Made by a program: the position numbers and the translations under genes. The notes beneath the pieces were generated by a model. The model was not told the origin of the DNA, searched no databases, and was given only the letters and a program-made list of their open reading frames with translations. This document shows positions 25,800-34,567 of a DNA stretch of 64,000 nucleotides, one piece after another. Origin of the DNA: Rhodococcus sp. (in: high G+C Gram-positive bacteria) (GTDB lineage: Bacteria; Actinomycetota; Actinomycetes; Mycobacteriales; Mycobacteriaceae); contig NZ_JAHFVG010000003.1 of the NCBI RefSeq assembly GCF_023264675.1, positions 1 to 64,000 of the forward strand, written 5' to 3'. The first letter of the stretch is position 1; the number at the start of each line of letters is the position of its first letter.

Positions 25800-26615
25800 T
25801 CAGCGTCGTAGTTCGTGGGTGAGGGTTTCGAGTTCGTCGCCGCCTGCCATTTCTTTGGTGAGGTCGTCGAGACTGATGTCGTCGTATTTGCAGTCCAGTT
25901 TCTGGCGGCCGCGGTTGAGGAGCACGAAGTGATCTCCGACCATGTAGGCGTGGTGCGGGTTGTGGGTGATGAACACGACCCCGAAGCCTTGTTCCTTCGC
26001 GGCGGAGATGTAGCGCAGCACCATCCCGGACTGCTTGACACCGAGGGCGGCGGTGGGTTCGTCGAGGATCAGGACGCGGGCACCGAAGAAGATGGCGCGG
26101 GCGATCGCGACACATTGGCGTTGGCCACCGGAGAGTGATCCGATGGGGGCATCGACGTCGGGGAGGTCGATGCCCATCTTGTGGAGTTCTTCGATGGTGG
26201 TCGCGCGCATGGCGTTCACGTCCAACGATTTGAACAGTCCACCCTTGCGCAGTTCCTGGCCGAGGAAGAAGTTGCGCCATACCGGCATCAGGGCCACGAC
26301 CGCGAGGTCCTGGTAGACGGTGGCGATGCCTTTGCTCAACGCATCTTTCGGGGAGTCGAATGTGGTGTCGACGCCGTCGACGAGCAGTTCGCCTTCGGTT
26401 TGTTGGTGCAGTCCGGCCATGATCTTGATCAGGGTGGATTTGCCGGCGCCGTTGTCGCCGAGGACGCCGGTGACTTCACCGGCACCGACACGCAGGTTGA
26501 TCCCGGCCAACGCGATGATGTTGCCGTAGGACTTGCCGACGTTTTTCAGTTCGATCAGCGGGGTCTTACCGCCGGACGATGCTGGTTCGAGTGGTGTTTC
26601 AGCGTGGGTTGTCAT
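25800..26615 (-). CDS. Sugar ABC transporter ATP-binding protein (CUT2, single-domain)
   Basis: A 271-residue ATPase. Walker A is GDNGAGKST, the signature LSGGQRQCVAIARA, and Walker B ILILDEPTAALGV-like (VLILDEPTAALGV). Only one nucleotide-binding domain is present, as in FrcA-type CUT2 importers rather than the double-domain RbsA/MglA type, so it should dimerise. It is the last gene of a three-gene operon (binding protein, permease, ATPase), 6 bp after the permease, and is followed by a strong terminator. Confidence 0.92.
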   Translation of the reverse strand: MTTHAETPLEPASSGGKTPLIELKNVGKSYGNIIALAGINLRVGAGEVTGVLGDNGAGKSTLIKIMAGLHQQTEGELLVDGVDTTFDSPKDALSKGIATVYQDLAVVALMPVWRNFFLGQELRKGGLFKSLDVNAMRATTIEELHKMGIDLPDVDAPIGSLSGGQRQCVAIARAIFFGARVLILDEPTAALGVKQSGMVLRYISAAKEQGFGVVFITHNPHHAYMVGDHFVLLNRGRQKLDCKYDDISLDDLTKEMAGGDELETLTHELRR

Positions 26616-26621
26616 GGGAGG

Positions 26622-27680
26622 TCACCGTTTCGCTGCGTAGGTGCGGAAGGAGTTGTTGGCGATGACCGCGAACAGCAGCATCGCGCCGAGGAAGAATTTG
26701 AACCAGTCGGGGTTCCAGCCGGCGTAGACGATGCCCTGGTTGGCCATGCCGAAGATGAACGCGCCGATCATCGCGCCGACGGTCGTGCCGAATCCTCCGG
26801 TGAGCAGGCAGCCTCCGATGACGGCGGCGATGATGTAGAGGAACTCGTTACCGACACCCTGTCCGGACTGGACGGTGTTGAAGGCGAACAGCAGGTGCAT
26901 GCCGACGAACCAGGCGCAGAATCCGACGAACATGAACAGCCCGATCTTGACCTTGGTGACCGGGACGCCGATGGCGCGGGCTGAATCCTGGTTGCCTCCG
27001 ACGGCGAAGATCCAGTTGCCGATGCGGGTTTTCATCAGGACCCAGGTGGAGATGGCGGTGAACAGCAGCCACCACAGGACGGTGATGCGGATGGAGACGC
27101 CGCCGATGACGAAGGAGGAGGCGAAGACCTTCTTGGCGGAGTCGAATCCTTGCATGTCGGAGATCGATTGAGTGGCGACCTGTCCGGTGACGAGTTTGGT
27201 GACGGCGAGGTTGATGCCGGTGAGCATCAGGAAGCTCGAGAGGGTGATCAGGAACGAGGGGATTTTCGTTTTCATGACCAGGTAGCCGTTGAAGAAGCCG
27301 ACCGCCAACGCGAGCACGAGGGCCAATGCGGAGCCGAGCCAGACGTTGAGGTGCAGGTTGTAGGCGATCATCGAGGCCATGATGGAGGAGAAGGTGACCG
27401 CGACGCCGGTGGAGAGGTCGAATTCTCCGCCGATCATCAGCAGGGAGACTCCGATGGCCATGATGCCGATGGTGGAGGAGGCGTAGAGGACCGTGGCGAG
27501 GGCTTCGGGGCTACGGAAGGGGGGTGCGACGATGCAGAAGAAGATGAAGATGACGATGGCACCGAACAGGGCGCCGATCTCGGGGCGAACCAGCAACCGC
27601 TGCATCGGCTTCTGCTTCTTGACCCGTTCATCGGTGACGACGGTGTGCTTGGACAGATCCAAATCGGCCTGTGTACTCAT
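26622..27680 (-). CDS. Sugar ABC transporter permease (CUT2/FrcC-like)
   Basis: A 352-residue membrane protein with about 10 hydrophobic helices. A cytoplasmic N-terminal tail (to ~residue 28) is followed by TM segments, the GGEFDLSTGVAVTFSS loop characteristic of BPD_transp_2 monosaccharide permeases, and GNEFLYIIAAVIGGCLLTGGFGT near the C-terminus. It pairs with the single-domain ATPase immediately downstream. It is separated from the binding-protein gene by 63 bp containing a stable hairpin, which may lower its expression relative to that gene. Confidence 0.92.
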   Translation of the reverse strand: MSTQADLDLSKHTVVTDERVKKQKPMQRLLVRPEIGALFGAIVIFIFFCIVAPPFRSPEALATVLYASSTIGIMAIGVSLLMIGGEFDLSTGVAVTFSSIMASMIAYNLHLNVWLGSALALVLALAVGFFNGYLVMKTKIPSFLITLSSFLMLTGINLAVTKLVTGQVATQSISDMQGFDSAKKVFASSFVIGGVSIRITVLWWLLFTAISTWVLMKTRIGNWIFAVGGNQDSARAIGVPVTKVKIGLFMFVGFCAWFVGMHLLFAFNTVQSGQGVGNEFLYIIAAVIGGCLLTGGFGTTVGAMIGAFIFGMANQGIVYAGWNPDWFKFFLGAMLLFAVIANNSFRTYAAKR

Positions 27681-27701
27681 GAGAAATCCTTCCGTGCTCG
27701 G

Positions 27702-27740
27702 TGCGCCCGTCGCGGCCAGGGGGTAGCCGCGACGGGCGCA
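27702..27740 (-). terminator. Intercistronic hairpin between binding-protein and permease genes
   Basis: TGCGCCCGTCGCGGC pairs perfectly (15 bp) with 27726-27740 across a 9-nt loop. Placed just after the binding-protein stop, it is typical of partial terminators or mRNA-stabilising stems that give excess binding protein over permease and ATPase. Confidence 0.6.
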
Positions 27741-27743
27741 GTC

Positions 27744-28778
27744 CTAGCGAGTTCCGTTCTTGGCGTACTCGGCGATGGCGTCGATATTGGATGAGTCGAT
27801 GAAGGCGGGGCCGGTCAGGACCGGCGTGCCGCCACCGATGGTGTTGCCGTTGTTCAGGTACAGCCACAGGGAATCGACTGCGAGGTAGCCCTGGAGATAC
27901 GGCTGCTGGTCGATAGCCCACTGGACATCGCCCGACTGAATTGCCTCCACCAGTGCCGCGTTGGTGTCGAACGTGACGATCGTTGCGTCACTTCCGGCAT
28001 TCGCCTTCGACTGAACAGCGGTGAGTGCGATCGGTGCTCCGAGCGCGACGATGTGATCGATGCTGGGGTCCTGCTGGAGCTTCGCGGTGATAGTTGCCTC
28101 GACCGAAGGCATGTCCTTGCTGTTGACGTTCAGAATCTCGGTGCTGCCGCCGGTGAAGCCTTGCTTCACACCGGCACAACGCGATTCGAGGGCAACCTGT
28201 CCCTGCTCCTGAATGATGCAGAGAGTCTTCTTGGCGCCGTCCTGCGCCAGCCTGGCTCCAGCCGCTTCGCCGGCAATGGTCTCGTCCTGGCCGAAGTACT
28301 GCGAGACTCCCTGAGCCTTCCACGAGTCGTATCCGGAGTTGAATGCCACTACCGGAATCCCTGCGGCGATGGCACCTTCCACAGCCGGCGCCATCGCATC
28401 CGGCTTCGCAAGGGTGACCGCGATCCCATCGACCTTGGAGTCGATCGCACTCTGCACCAGGTTGGCCTGGTTGGGCGCTTCCGGATCCGAGGAGTAACGA
28501 AGTTCGATGTTGTCCTTCGCTGCCGCTGCTTCAGCGCCCTTGCGGATGAGATCCCAGAACGTGTCGCCGGGAACCTCGTGGGTGATCATCGCAATTGTTG
28601 CCCGCGGCGTGTCAGCGGTCCCCGCGTTGGATCCGCCGGCGGTGCTCTCCGGTGCGCCGCCCGTGCTCGAACAACCCGCGGCCACGGTGGCGCACAGCGC
28701 CAGTCCGAGGACCGCGCCTGAGCGCAGTACGCGAAGCGAACCTGTGCGGCCTACGCCGCGACTCGTGTGATGTGTCAT
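27744..28778 (-). CDS. Sugar ABC transporter substrate-binding lipoprotein
   Basis: A 344-residue protein. From ATG 28778 the signal peptide ends in a VAAGC lipobox (Cys36), so it is lipid-anchored outside the membrane. The mature part is a periplasmic-binding-protein type 1 (Peripla_BP_4) fold: ATIAMITHEVPGDTFWDLIRKGAEAAA, VDGIAVTLAKPDAMAPAV and GIPVVAFNSG are typical of the ribose/inositol/fructose group. It is the first gene of the operon with its own promoter region. The sugar is not identifiable, and no catabolic genes are beside it. Confidence 0.9.
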   Translation of the reverse strand: MTHHTSRGVGRTGSLRVLRSGAVLGLALCATVAAGCSSTGGAPESTAGGSNAGTADTPRATIAMITHEVPGDTFWDLIRKGAEAAAAKDNIELRYSSDPEAPNQANLVQSAIDSKVDGIAVTLAKPDAMAPAVEGAIAAGIPVVAFNSGYDSWKAQGVSQYFGQDETIAGEAAGARLAQDGAKKTLCIIQEQGQVALESRCAGVKQGFTGGSTEILNVNSKDMPSVEATITAKLQQDPSIDHIVALGAPIALTAVQSKANAGSDATIVTFDTNAALVEAIQSGDVQWAIDQQPYLQGYLAVDSLWLYLNNGNTIGGGTPVLTGPAFIDSSNIDAIAEYAKNGTR

Positions 28779-28842
28779 CAATTCTCTTTCTCGACGCCGG
28801 ACCGAGGTGGCCCGGTGGTGAATCAATCGATGTAGCGATCAA

Positions 28843-28888
28843 TATGTAATCCACATCACAGCCAATGTCAAGCATTTGTCCTGACATT
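28843..28888 (-). promoter_or_regulatory. Promoter and operator of the sugar ABC operon
   Basis: On the minus strand TTGACA (28871-28866) is followed after 17 nt by TACATA (28848-28843), a good sigma-A-type promoter about 65 bp before the binding-protein start. An inverted repeat AATGTCA-N11-TGACATT (28864-28888) covers the -35 box, a repressor-like arrangement. Confidence 0.6.
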
Positions 28889-28941
28889 AAATACTCTGCC
28901 CATTTGATTCACCGCGTCGAGAGCGGTGTTTTCGGCCGAAA

Positions 28942-30270
28942 TCAGCCGCCGAAGAGCAAGAAGAGCCCACCGAACGTGTAGAAGACCATCAACACCATCA
29001 AAGCCAGCTGACCGGTCAATCGGTGTCCGACCGGGAGCAGGCGAAGCGACGCATCGTGTGCGGCGGCGACACCCAGCACGTGACCGCCGAGGACGCAGAG
29101 AACCTTGATCGTGGCCACGATTCCTGGATGTTCGGAGAGGACGTACGAGACTTCCCAGCCTTGCTGTCCGAGAAGATTCCAGCCGTGCCGAAAAGGATCT
29201 GCGAGCAGAATTGCTGTCGCTTGACCCTTCTCGACGAGGTAGGTCAAGTAGTGCGCCAAGATGTAACCGAAGACGATCGGAATCAGCGAATGTGCAAGCT
29301 TGCCGGGAAGTTTCGAGCGCTGGTGCGTATCGACTCCCCCAGTCGCCCGGCTTGCGAACCAGAACGATATCCCGACGAAGCTGATCAGAATCAACAACCC
29401 GGCGGTCCGCCAACCGGCCGCGCCCGACGGCGACGACGTCATGTCGTCGACCATGTTTCGCCAGGCCGGAATCTGCGACGCGCTGTCGAAGGCCGTTGAT
29501 CCGAGAAGCACCGCAACCACCGCCACCGCGCCAGGCACAACCGGGAACGAACGGAGGCCGTCGAGTGGATTACGCACCACCAGTTCACGGTCTCCTGCTC
29601 CGCGGGCGAGGATGGACATTCGGGCGACTGTGTCGCTGAACTTCTCGAATGGATCCGCGCGCTCGAACCAGGTGTCGCCGAACACCATCCCTCCGGCGAT
29701 CGAGATGAGAACGTAGCTCACGCACCAGATCTGAATTGCAGTAACCGACCCGGGATCGGTCGACGCGAGCTCGAGCCACACGAAGGCGAACAATCCAGCA
29801 ACAGCCGGCCACGCGCCGAGACGGTGCGGATATCGACTAGGCCCGATCGACGGGTCGCGACGTAGCGCTGCGCACAGCAGCAGATGCAGCGTCCGCACCG
29901 GAGAGATCAACCGCCACACCGGTCCGAAGAACACCGACAGCACCGGCACGCCGACCCAGAGGAGGACGTAGAACACTCCGGGCAGAGCGTTCGAGGCATC
30001 GGCTGGGCCCGCGAAGGCGGCTGTCGCCACGTACACGGCGAAGATCGACCCGATCCCCCGAAGTACCGTTCGGGTGACCGAAGAGTCCGCCGCGCGGGTC
30101 ACCGCGGCCGGGAGTACGAGCCACCGCCGAGACGGATCGAGTCGTGGTGTCCGCCACGCGAATATCAGGACGGCAAAAGAGATCGACAGCGCCCAGGCAC
30201 CGCCGATGAGCACGTAGGTAGCCGGAATCGGCAGGTCGGTCGATCCGCCGAGGCCGTGAGCGAGAATCAC
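28942..30270 (-). CDS. Polytopic membrane protein, last gene of a four-gene membrane operon
   Basis: A 442-residue protein with roughly 10-12 hydrophobic segments and short loops. I do not recognise the family by name. Conserved-looking polar residues near membranes include FGPVWRLISPVRTL, FGDTWFERADPFEKFS and ADPFRHGWNLLG, giving a scatter of Asp, His and Trp. The start is GTG 30270, overlapping the stop of the cupredoxin-like lipoprotein gene by 4 bp (GTGA), so it is translationally coupled to it. It may form a complex with the other three products. Confidence 0.7.
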   Translation of the reverse strand: MILAHGLGGSTDLPIPATYVLIGGAWALSISFAVLIFAWRTPRLDPSRRWLVLPAAVTRAADSSVTRTVLRGIGSIFAVYVATAAFAGPADASNALPGVFYVLLWVGVPVLSVFFGPVWRLISPVRTLHLLLCAALRRDPSIGPSRYPHRLGAWPAVAGLFAFVWLELASTDPGSVTAIQIWCVSYVLISIAGGMVFGDTWFERADPFEKFSDTVARMSILARGAGDRELVVRNPLDGLRSFPVVPGAVAVVAVLLGSTAFDSASQIPAWRNMVDDMTSSPSGAAGWRTAGLLILISFVGISFWFASRATGGVDTHQRSKLPGKLAHSLIPIVFGYILAHYLTYLVEKGQATAILLADPFRHGWNLLGQQGWEVSYVLSEHPGIVATIKVLCVLGGHVLGVAAAHDASLRLLPVGHRLTGQLALMVLMVFYTFGGLFLLFGG

Positions 30271-30716
30271 GACCTGACGGAAACAGTGGCGACCGTTCGA
30301 TCGGAATCGTGCAACTCGATGGCCACCTGGCCTGGTACCTCGACGGTGAACTCGAACATCTGTCCCTGAGCTACCGCCACCTCGAACTCATGATCCGGTA
30401 CCGAGTGCACATGGAGTTCGTCCTCGGCATCACTGTCCACTCGAAGAGTGATCGGCTCGCCGACCGTCGCTTCGAGCCGTTCGTTGGTGGGGGTCACCGC
30501 ACCCCCGTCGATACGGACATCGATGACAAGACCGTCCGGCACCTCTGCACCTACCGACGATTGGGCGTCAGCCGACCCGCTCTCGGCTGTCGTCACGTCG
30601 GCTGCAGCCGACGGCGTGCTCGTATCGTCGGTGGCGTCCGATTCCGAGGAGCATCCGGACACCACAGCCAGGGTGAGAGCGCATGCAGCGACCACCAGTG
30701 AAGCCGGCTTCATCAT
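30267..30716 (-). CDS. Cupredoxin-like lipoprotein
   Basis: A 149-residue protein. The signal peptide ends in a VVSGC lipobox (Cys22), followed by a Ser/Thr/Asp-rich linker to ~58. A beta-sandwich domain then reads GLVIDVRIDGGAVTPTNERL, VGEPITLRVDSDAEDELHVHSVPDHEFEV and the C-terminal FEFTVEVPGQVAIEL. This is a cupredoxin-like pattern, but the classical C-terminal Cys-x-His-x-Met copper loop is absent; HVH and DH could bind a metal. It overlaps its neighbours by 4 bp on each side. Probably the extracytoplasmic partner of the membrane operon. Confidence 0.75.
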   Translation of the reverse strand: MMKPASLVVAACALTLAVVSGCSSESDATDDTSTPSAAADVTTAESGSADAQSSVGAEVPDGLVIDVRIDGGAVTPTNERLEATVGEPITLRVDSDAEDELHVHSVPDHEFEVAVAQGQMFEFTVEVPGQVAIELHDSDRTVATVSVRS

Positions 30717-30952
30717 TTCTCCTCGTCGTCTACGCGGTCGGTCTCGGGGTTGTCCGACTCCCCTGTCTGCTCGGCTTTTTCGTCTCGCTCGGCACGCCTG
30801 TCCTTGGCGACGACGTACAGCACGACGCCGACGATCACGAAGGCAGGAATCAATGCAGGCAAGGCGAGAACCACCGAGTGGTCTGCCAGATAGATCACGT
30901 TATCGGGCGCGGCGGACAACGCCGCGCCACTGAAACGTTCGGATGCGCTCAC
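30713..30952 (-). CDS. Small single-pass membrane protein of the four-gene operon
   Basis: A 79-residue protein starting at GTG 30952, which overlaps the upstream stop by 4 bp (GTGA); the longer frame to 31099 is discarded for that reason. There is one clear hydrophobic helix (VVLALPALIPAFVIVGVVLYVV, about residues 27-48) and then a highly acidic cytoplasmic tail (RRAERDEKAEQTGESDNPETD). The stop overlaps the ATG of the lipoprotein gene (ATGA), which has GAGGAG just upstream. No family is recognised; it may be a small subunit stabilising the complex. Confidence 0.65.
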   Translation of the reverse strand: MSASERFSGAALSAAPDNVIYLADHSVVLALPALIPAFVIVGVVLYVVAKDRRAERDEKAEQTGESDNPETDRVDDEEK

Positions 30953-32835
30953 GTTCGGCTCGGCACCTCGGTCGAGCGTGTGTTCCGCAGCGAGTTCCGC
31001 GGCGTGACGCTGCTGATGCGAACAGCACCCCAGGACAAAGCCCAGACGAGAAGCAACGTGCACACGAGGACGATCAGCGACGCCGCAGCGAAGAGCCATG
31101 CCGGGTGGTCGAAGTTTCGTTCACGCTGAAGCAGTGTGATCTCGGAAACCAGGTCGCGGGTGAACGACGGTTCCGCCGCTACCTCGGGAGCGCCGATCGC
31201 TTCGTCACCGGCAAGGTAGATCGGGGCAGCGGTGAGCGTACGGCCGTCGTGGATGCGAAGAACCGTCTTCCACTTTCCGTCGACAGGAACCGGCTTGGTC
31301 GATCGGTAGGTTCCCGGACCGGTGCGCTCCAGAGAATCGACGACGAGCCCTCGCAGAGTGTCGCCGCCGCCCTGCCACGCAAGGATGGACACCCACTCCG
31401 GGTCATCGCTCACCAGATCTGCCGGGTCGAGTTCGACCTCGGCGGTGACCATGCGGAATCCGTCTACGCTCTCGGCATCGGTCAATCGAACGGACGCCGT
31501 CGCGTCGGTGGGAACATCGAAGGTGAGGCCGTTCCACACCGTCCCGGTCAGAGCAAGAATCATCGCCAGCACGACGCCCCGGCGTACAGCGGGTCGGGGT
31601 ACACCGTCACCACTCAGCAACTGCGAGAACAGGCCTCCGCAGAGTCCGGTCGTGACACCGACCGGAATAGTCATCCACAAAGTGTCGATCCACATGCTCG
31701 ACGTCCACGGGAAGAGATATACGGCGTCGACCCAGAAGGACTCACCCCAGATTCCGAGCGTTCCCACACCGAGTCCTGCAACCGCGCCGAAGAGCAGTCT
31801 GCGCTTGATCAGCGGCGTCAGGGCAAGAACTTCCACCACGATCGCTGCGCCGAGGTACAGCGCGAACACGTTGTGCGGGTCGCCGAAGACGGGTCCGACG
31901 ATCAACGCGGTGATTTCGCGAACCACGGCTGCGAATCCCACCGCGAACAGCGCCGCGCCCGGACCGACCATGGAGCGAGCGGCAACCAGAGCGAAGGCGC
32001 CGGCTCCCGTGATCAGCATCGGCTGGAAGATCAGCTGGAACTGTTCGATCCCGAAGTCGTACTCGATCTGGAACACCGACAGTCCGATGATCAGCCCACC
32101 GAAAGCCGAGGCGCGAATCATCCAGGTGAGCACGGGACTCTTGGACCAGCGAGGATCCGGGCCTTCGGCGTCGGATCCCATCGCGATACGGCCCTCGTGC
32201 TCGAGCAGAATCACGCCGATCAACGACAACCCCGCCCCGCCGATCAACATCAGGTGCGTCGGGCCCCACAGTGTGACGTCCTGACCGAAGATCCGATGCC
32301 AGATGTCGTCGAGAGGGAATCCGATGAGGGCATAAAGACCGGCACCCATGATCAGGACGCCCCCGGTGGGTACGTACCAGGTTCTCGTGAGCTTGATCGC
32401 TGCGCGCCCGGGCTTCTCGTCCAACGGCAGGATCATCGCCAGTGCGCCCGCGATGAACAGGAAGAACAGGCCGACGAGAATGAAGTAGTGAGCGGGGTTC
32501 GCCAGCGGACCCTCGTCGCGGCCCTTGCCGATGTGGAGGCTGACATCCCAGATGAAGCCGAGGAAAGCCGTCAGAATGGTCGAAATGAACAAGACCAGTG
32601 GTAGCGCAGCCCAGCCGGGGAGGTTCGTCTTCGATCCGGCGTAATCGGCAAGACGGCCCAGCCAGGTGATCCGCCGAGTACGGTGCATGAAAGCCAAGTA
32701 CAGCAATCCGAGCGAGATGACGCCGGCTGCGGCACTCATGCCGAAGACTTGGTCCAGCGCCGCTCCCCCTCCTGCGGCGGCGAGGACGTCGGTCGCTGTA
32801 TTGAGGTTACTCGCGGTAACACTTAACTCGAACAT
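30949..32835 (-). CDS. Large polytopic membrane protein with duplicated Asp/His motif; first gene of a four-gene operon
   Basis: 628 residues from ATG 32835; a longer frame to 33000 runs through AT-richer leader and is less likely. About 13 N-terminal helices are followed by an extracytoplasmic domain (~475-590) and a last helix (PAWLFAAASLIVLV). Two copies of D-x3-H-x3-G-x-D-x5/6-P-x-H occur: D97, H101, G105, D107, P114, H116 and D176, H180, G184, D186, P192, H194. Their position at helix ends suggests paired metal or haem sites; this is inference. I know no named family. The next three genes follow with 4-bp overlaps, and ndh is divergent. Confidence 0.75.
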   Translation of the reverse strand: MFELSVTASNLNTATDVLAAAGGGAALDQVFGMSAAAGVISLGLLYLAFMHRTRRITWLGRLADYAGSKTNLPGWAALPLVLFISTILTAFLGFIWDVSLHIGKGRDEGPLANPAHYFILVGLFFLFIAGALAMILPLDEKPGRAAIKLTRTWYVPTGGVLIMGAGLYALIGFPLDDIWHRIFGQDVTLWGPTHLMLIGGAGLSLIGVILLEHEGRIAMGSDAEGPDPRWSKSPVLTWMIRASAFGGLIIGLSVFQIEYDFGIEQFQLIFQPMLITGAGAFALVAARSMVGPGAALFAVGFAAVVREITALIVGPVFGDPHNVFALYLGAAIVVEVLALTPLIKRRLLFGAVAGLGVGTLGIWGESFWVDAVYLFPWTSSMWIDTLWMTIPVGVTTGLCGGLFSQLLSGDGVPRPAVRRGVVLAMILALTGTVWNGLTFDVPTDATASVRLTDAESVDGFRMVTAEVELDPADLVSDDPEWVSILAWQGGGDTLRGLVVDSLERTGPGTYRSTKPVPVDGKWKTVLRIHDGRTLTAAPIYLAGDEAIGAPEVAAEPSFTRDLVSEITLLQRERNFDHPAWLFAAASLIVLVCTLLLVWALSWGAVRISSVTPRNSLRNTRSTEVPSRT

Positions 32836-33131
32836 GGTCAGAGTATGGACGGCCGGAGGCGTAAATACCAGCGTTTCGACGAACGTCTGCGAGTCCTTCG
32901 GAGTTCCGAATAAAACTGCCGCAATCCAATTGTGAAAAACCACCGCACCGTGCTCGCCGTCTGAAGCGATCCAGACGCCTCCGTCACGACGATCCGACAA
33001 CTACTGCAGGTCAATGCCCATGCCATCGGCAGGATCGGCGAACACGCGTCCAACATGGGAACCTTGCCGAGACGCCCGGATGGGTGGCGACTACCGTTGT
33101 AGCTACATTTCAATCTTCTAGGGAGCGGGTA

Positions 33132-34535
33132 ATGAGCATCCAACCGGTCGAATCGAAGCGTCATCGTGTCGTCGTCATCGGTTCCGGATTCGGAGGTCTT
33201 TTCGGCGTAAAGGCACTCAAGAAGGCCGACGTCGACGTCACTCTCGTGGCCAAGACCACGCATCATCTCTTCCAGCCGCTTCTGTATCAGGTGGCCACCG
33301 GCATTCTCTCCGTCGGTGAAATCGCTCCGACCACCCGTGTGATCCTGCGCAAGCAGAAGAACGCCGAGGTCCTCATGGGCGAGGTCCTCGACATCGACCT
33401 GACCGCCAAGACCGTCACGTCCAAGCTGCTCGAGCGTGTGACGGTCACCCCCTTCGACAGCCTCATCGTCGCCGCCGGGGCTCAGCAGTCTTACTTCGGC
33501 AACGATCACTTCGCCGAATTCGCGCCGGGCATGAAGACGATCGACGACGCCCTCGAGCTACGCGGCCGCATCCTCGGCGCTTTCGAGCAGGCCGAATTGT
33601 CCGACGACCAGGACGAGCGCGACCGCCTGATGACCTTCGTCGTCGTCGGCGCCGGCCCCACCGGAGTCGAGCTTGCCGGCCAGATCGCCGAGCTCGCAGA
33701 CCGCACTCTCGACGGCGCCTTCCGCAATATCGATCCACGCGACGCGCGAGTCATCCTTCTCGACGCAGCACCTGCCGTCCTTCCCCCGATGGGTGAGAAG
33801 CTGGGCAAGGCAGCAGCGGCCAGGCTCGAAAAGCTCGGTGTCGAGATTCAGCTGAACGCGATGGTGACCGATGTCGACAACGACGGCTTGACCGTCAAAG
33901 AGAAAGACGGAAGCACCCGCCGCATCGAGGCACAGTGCAAGGTGTGGTCCGCAGGCGTTCAGGGAAGCTCGCTGGGCAAGAAGCTCGCCGATCAGTCCGA
34001 GTCCGAGACCGACCGCGCCGGACGCGTGATCGTCGAACCCGACCTGACTGTCAAAGGGCACCCGAACGTCTTCGTCGTCGGCGACCTGATGTCGGTCAAG
34101 GATGTGCCGGGCATGGCACAGGGCGCCATTCAGGGTGCCAACTACGCGGCCAAGCAGATCAAGGCATCACTCAAGGGCGCCGATCCGGCTCAACGCCAGC
34201 CGTTCAAGTACTTCGACAAGGGTTCGATGGCAACGGTGTCGCGGTTCAACGCCGTGGCCAAGGTGGGCAAGCTCGAGTTCAGCGGATTCATCGCCTGGGT
34301 CATGTGGCTCGCCCTGCACCTGTACTACCTGGTCGGCTACCGCAGCCGCATCACCACGGTGATCTCATGGTTCGTCACGTTCCTCGGGCGCGGACGCGCT
34401 CAGATGGCCTCCACCGAACAGCAGGTCTTCGCGCGATTGGCCATCGAACAACTCAACTCCCTCGAGTCGTCCGGATCGGACGACAAGGCGGCCAGAGCAG
34501 ATGCCGTCGAGGATCGCGAAAAGGCCGCAGGCTGA
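33132..34535 (+). CDS. ndh: Type II NADH:quinone dehydrogenase (NDH-2)
   Basis: A 467-residue flavoprotein. The FAD-binding GSGFGG is at 17-22, then THHLFQPLLYQVATG typical of NDH-2, the second Rossmann loop VVVGAGPTGVEL for NADH near 175, and NVFVVGDLMSV near the C-terminal FAD site. A C-terminal amphipathic region (WVMWLALHLYYLVGYR) anchors it to the inner membrane. It oxidises NADH and reduces menaquinone without proton pumping. The start at ATG 33132 has AGGGAGCGGG 3-9 nt upstream. Confidence 0.95.
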   Translation: MSIQPVESKRHRVVVIGSGFGGLFGVKALKKADVDVTLVAKTTHHLFQPLLYQVATGILSVGEIAPTTRVILRKQKNAEVLMGEVLDIDLTAKTVTSKLLERVTVTPFDSLIVAAGAQQSYFGNDHFAEFAPGMKTIDDALELRGRILGAFEQAELSDDQDERDRLMTFVVVGAGPTGVELAGQIAELADRTLDGAFRNIDPRDARVILLDAAPAVLPPMGEKLGKAAAARLEKLGVEIQLNAMVTDVDNDGLTVKEKDGSTRRIEAQCKVWSAGVQGSSLGKKLADQSESETDRAGRVIVEPDLTVKGHPNVFVVGDLMSVKDVPGMAQGAIQGANYAAKQIKASLKGADPAQRQPFKYFDKGSMATVSRFNAVAKVGKLEFSGFIAWVMWLALHLYYLVGYRSRITTVISWFVTFLGRGRAQMASTEQQVFARLAIEQLNSLESSGSDDKAARADAVEDREKAAG

Positions 34536-34567
34536 GCCTCGTCTCGACCTAGGACCCGAACTCGGCG

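Noticed and set aside
30943..32604. Plus-strand 553-codon frame opposite the large membrane protein gene
   Set aside because: It is antisense to a long protein with clear helices and a motif repeat; its own translation is Arg/His/Gln-rich and structureless, typical of a high-GC shadow frame.
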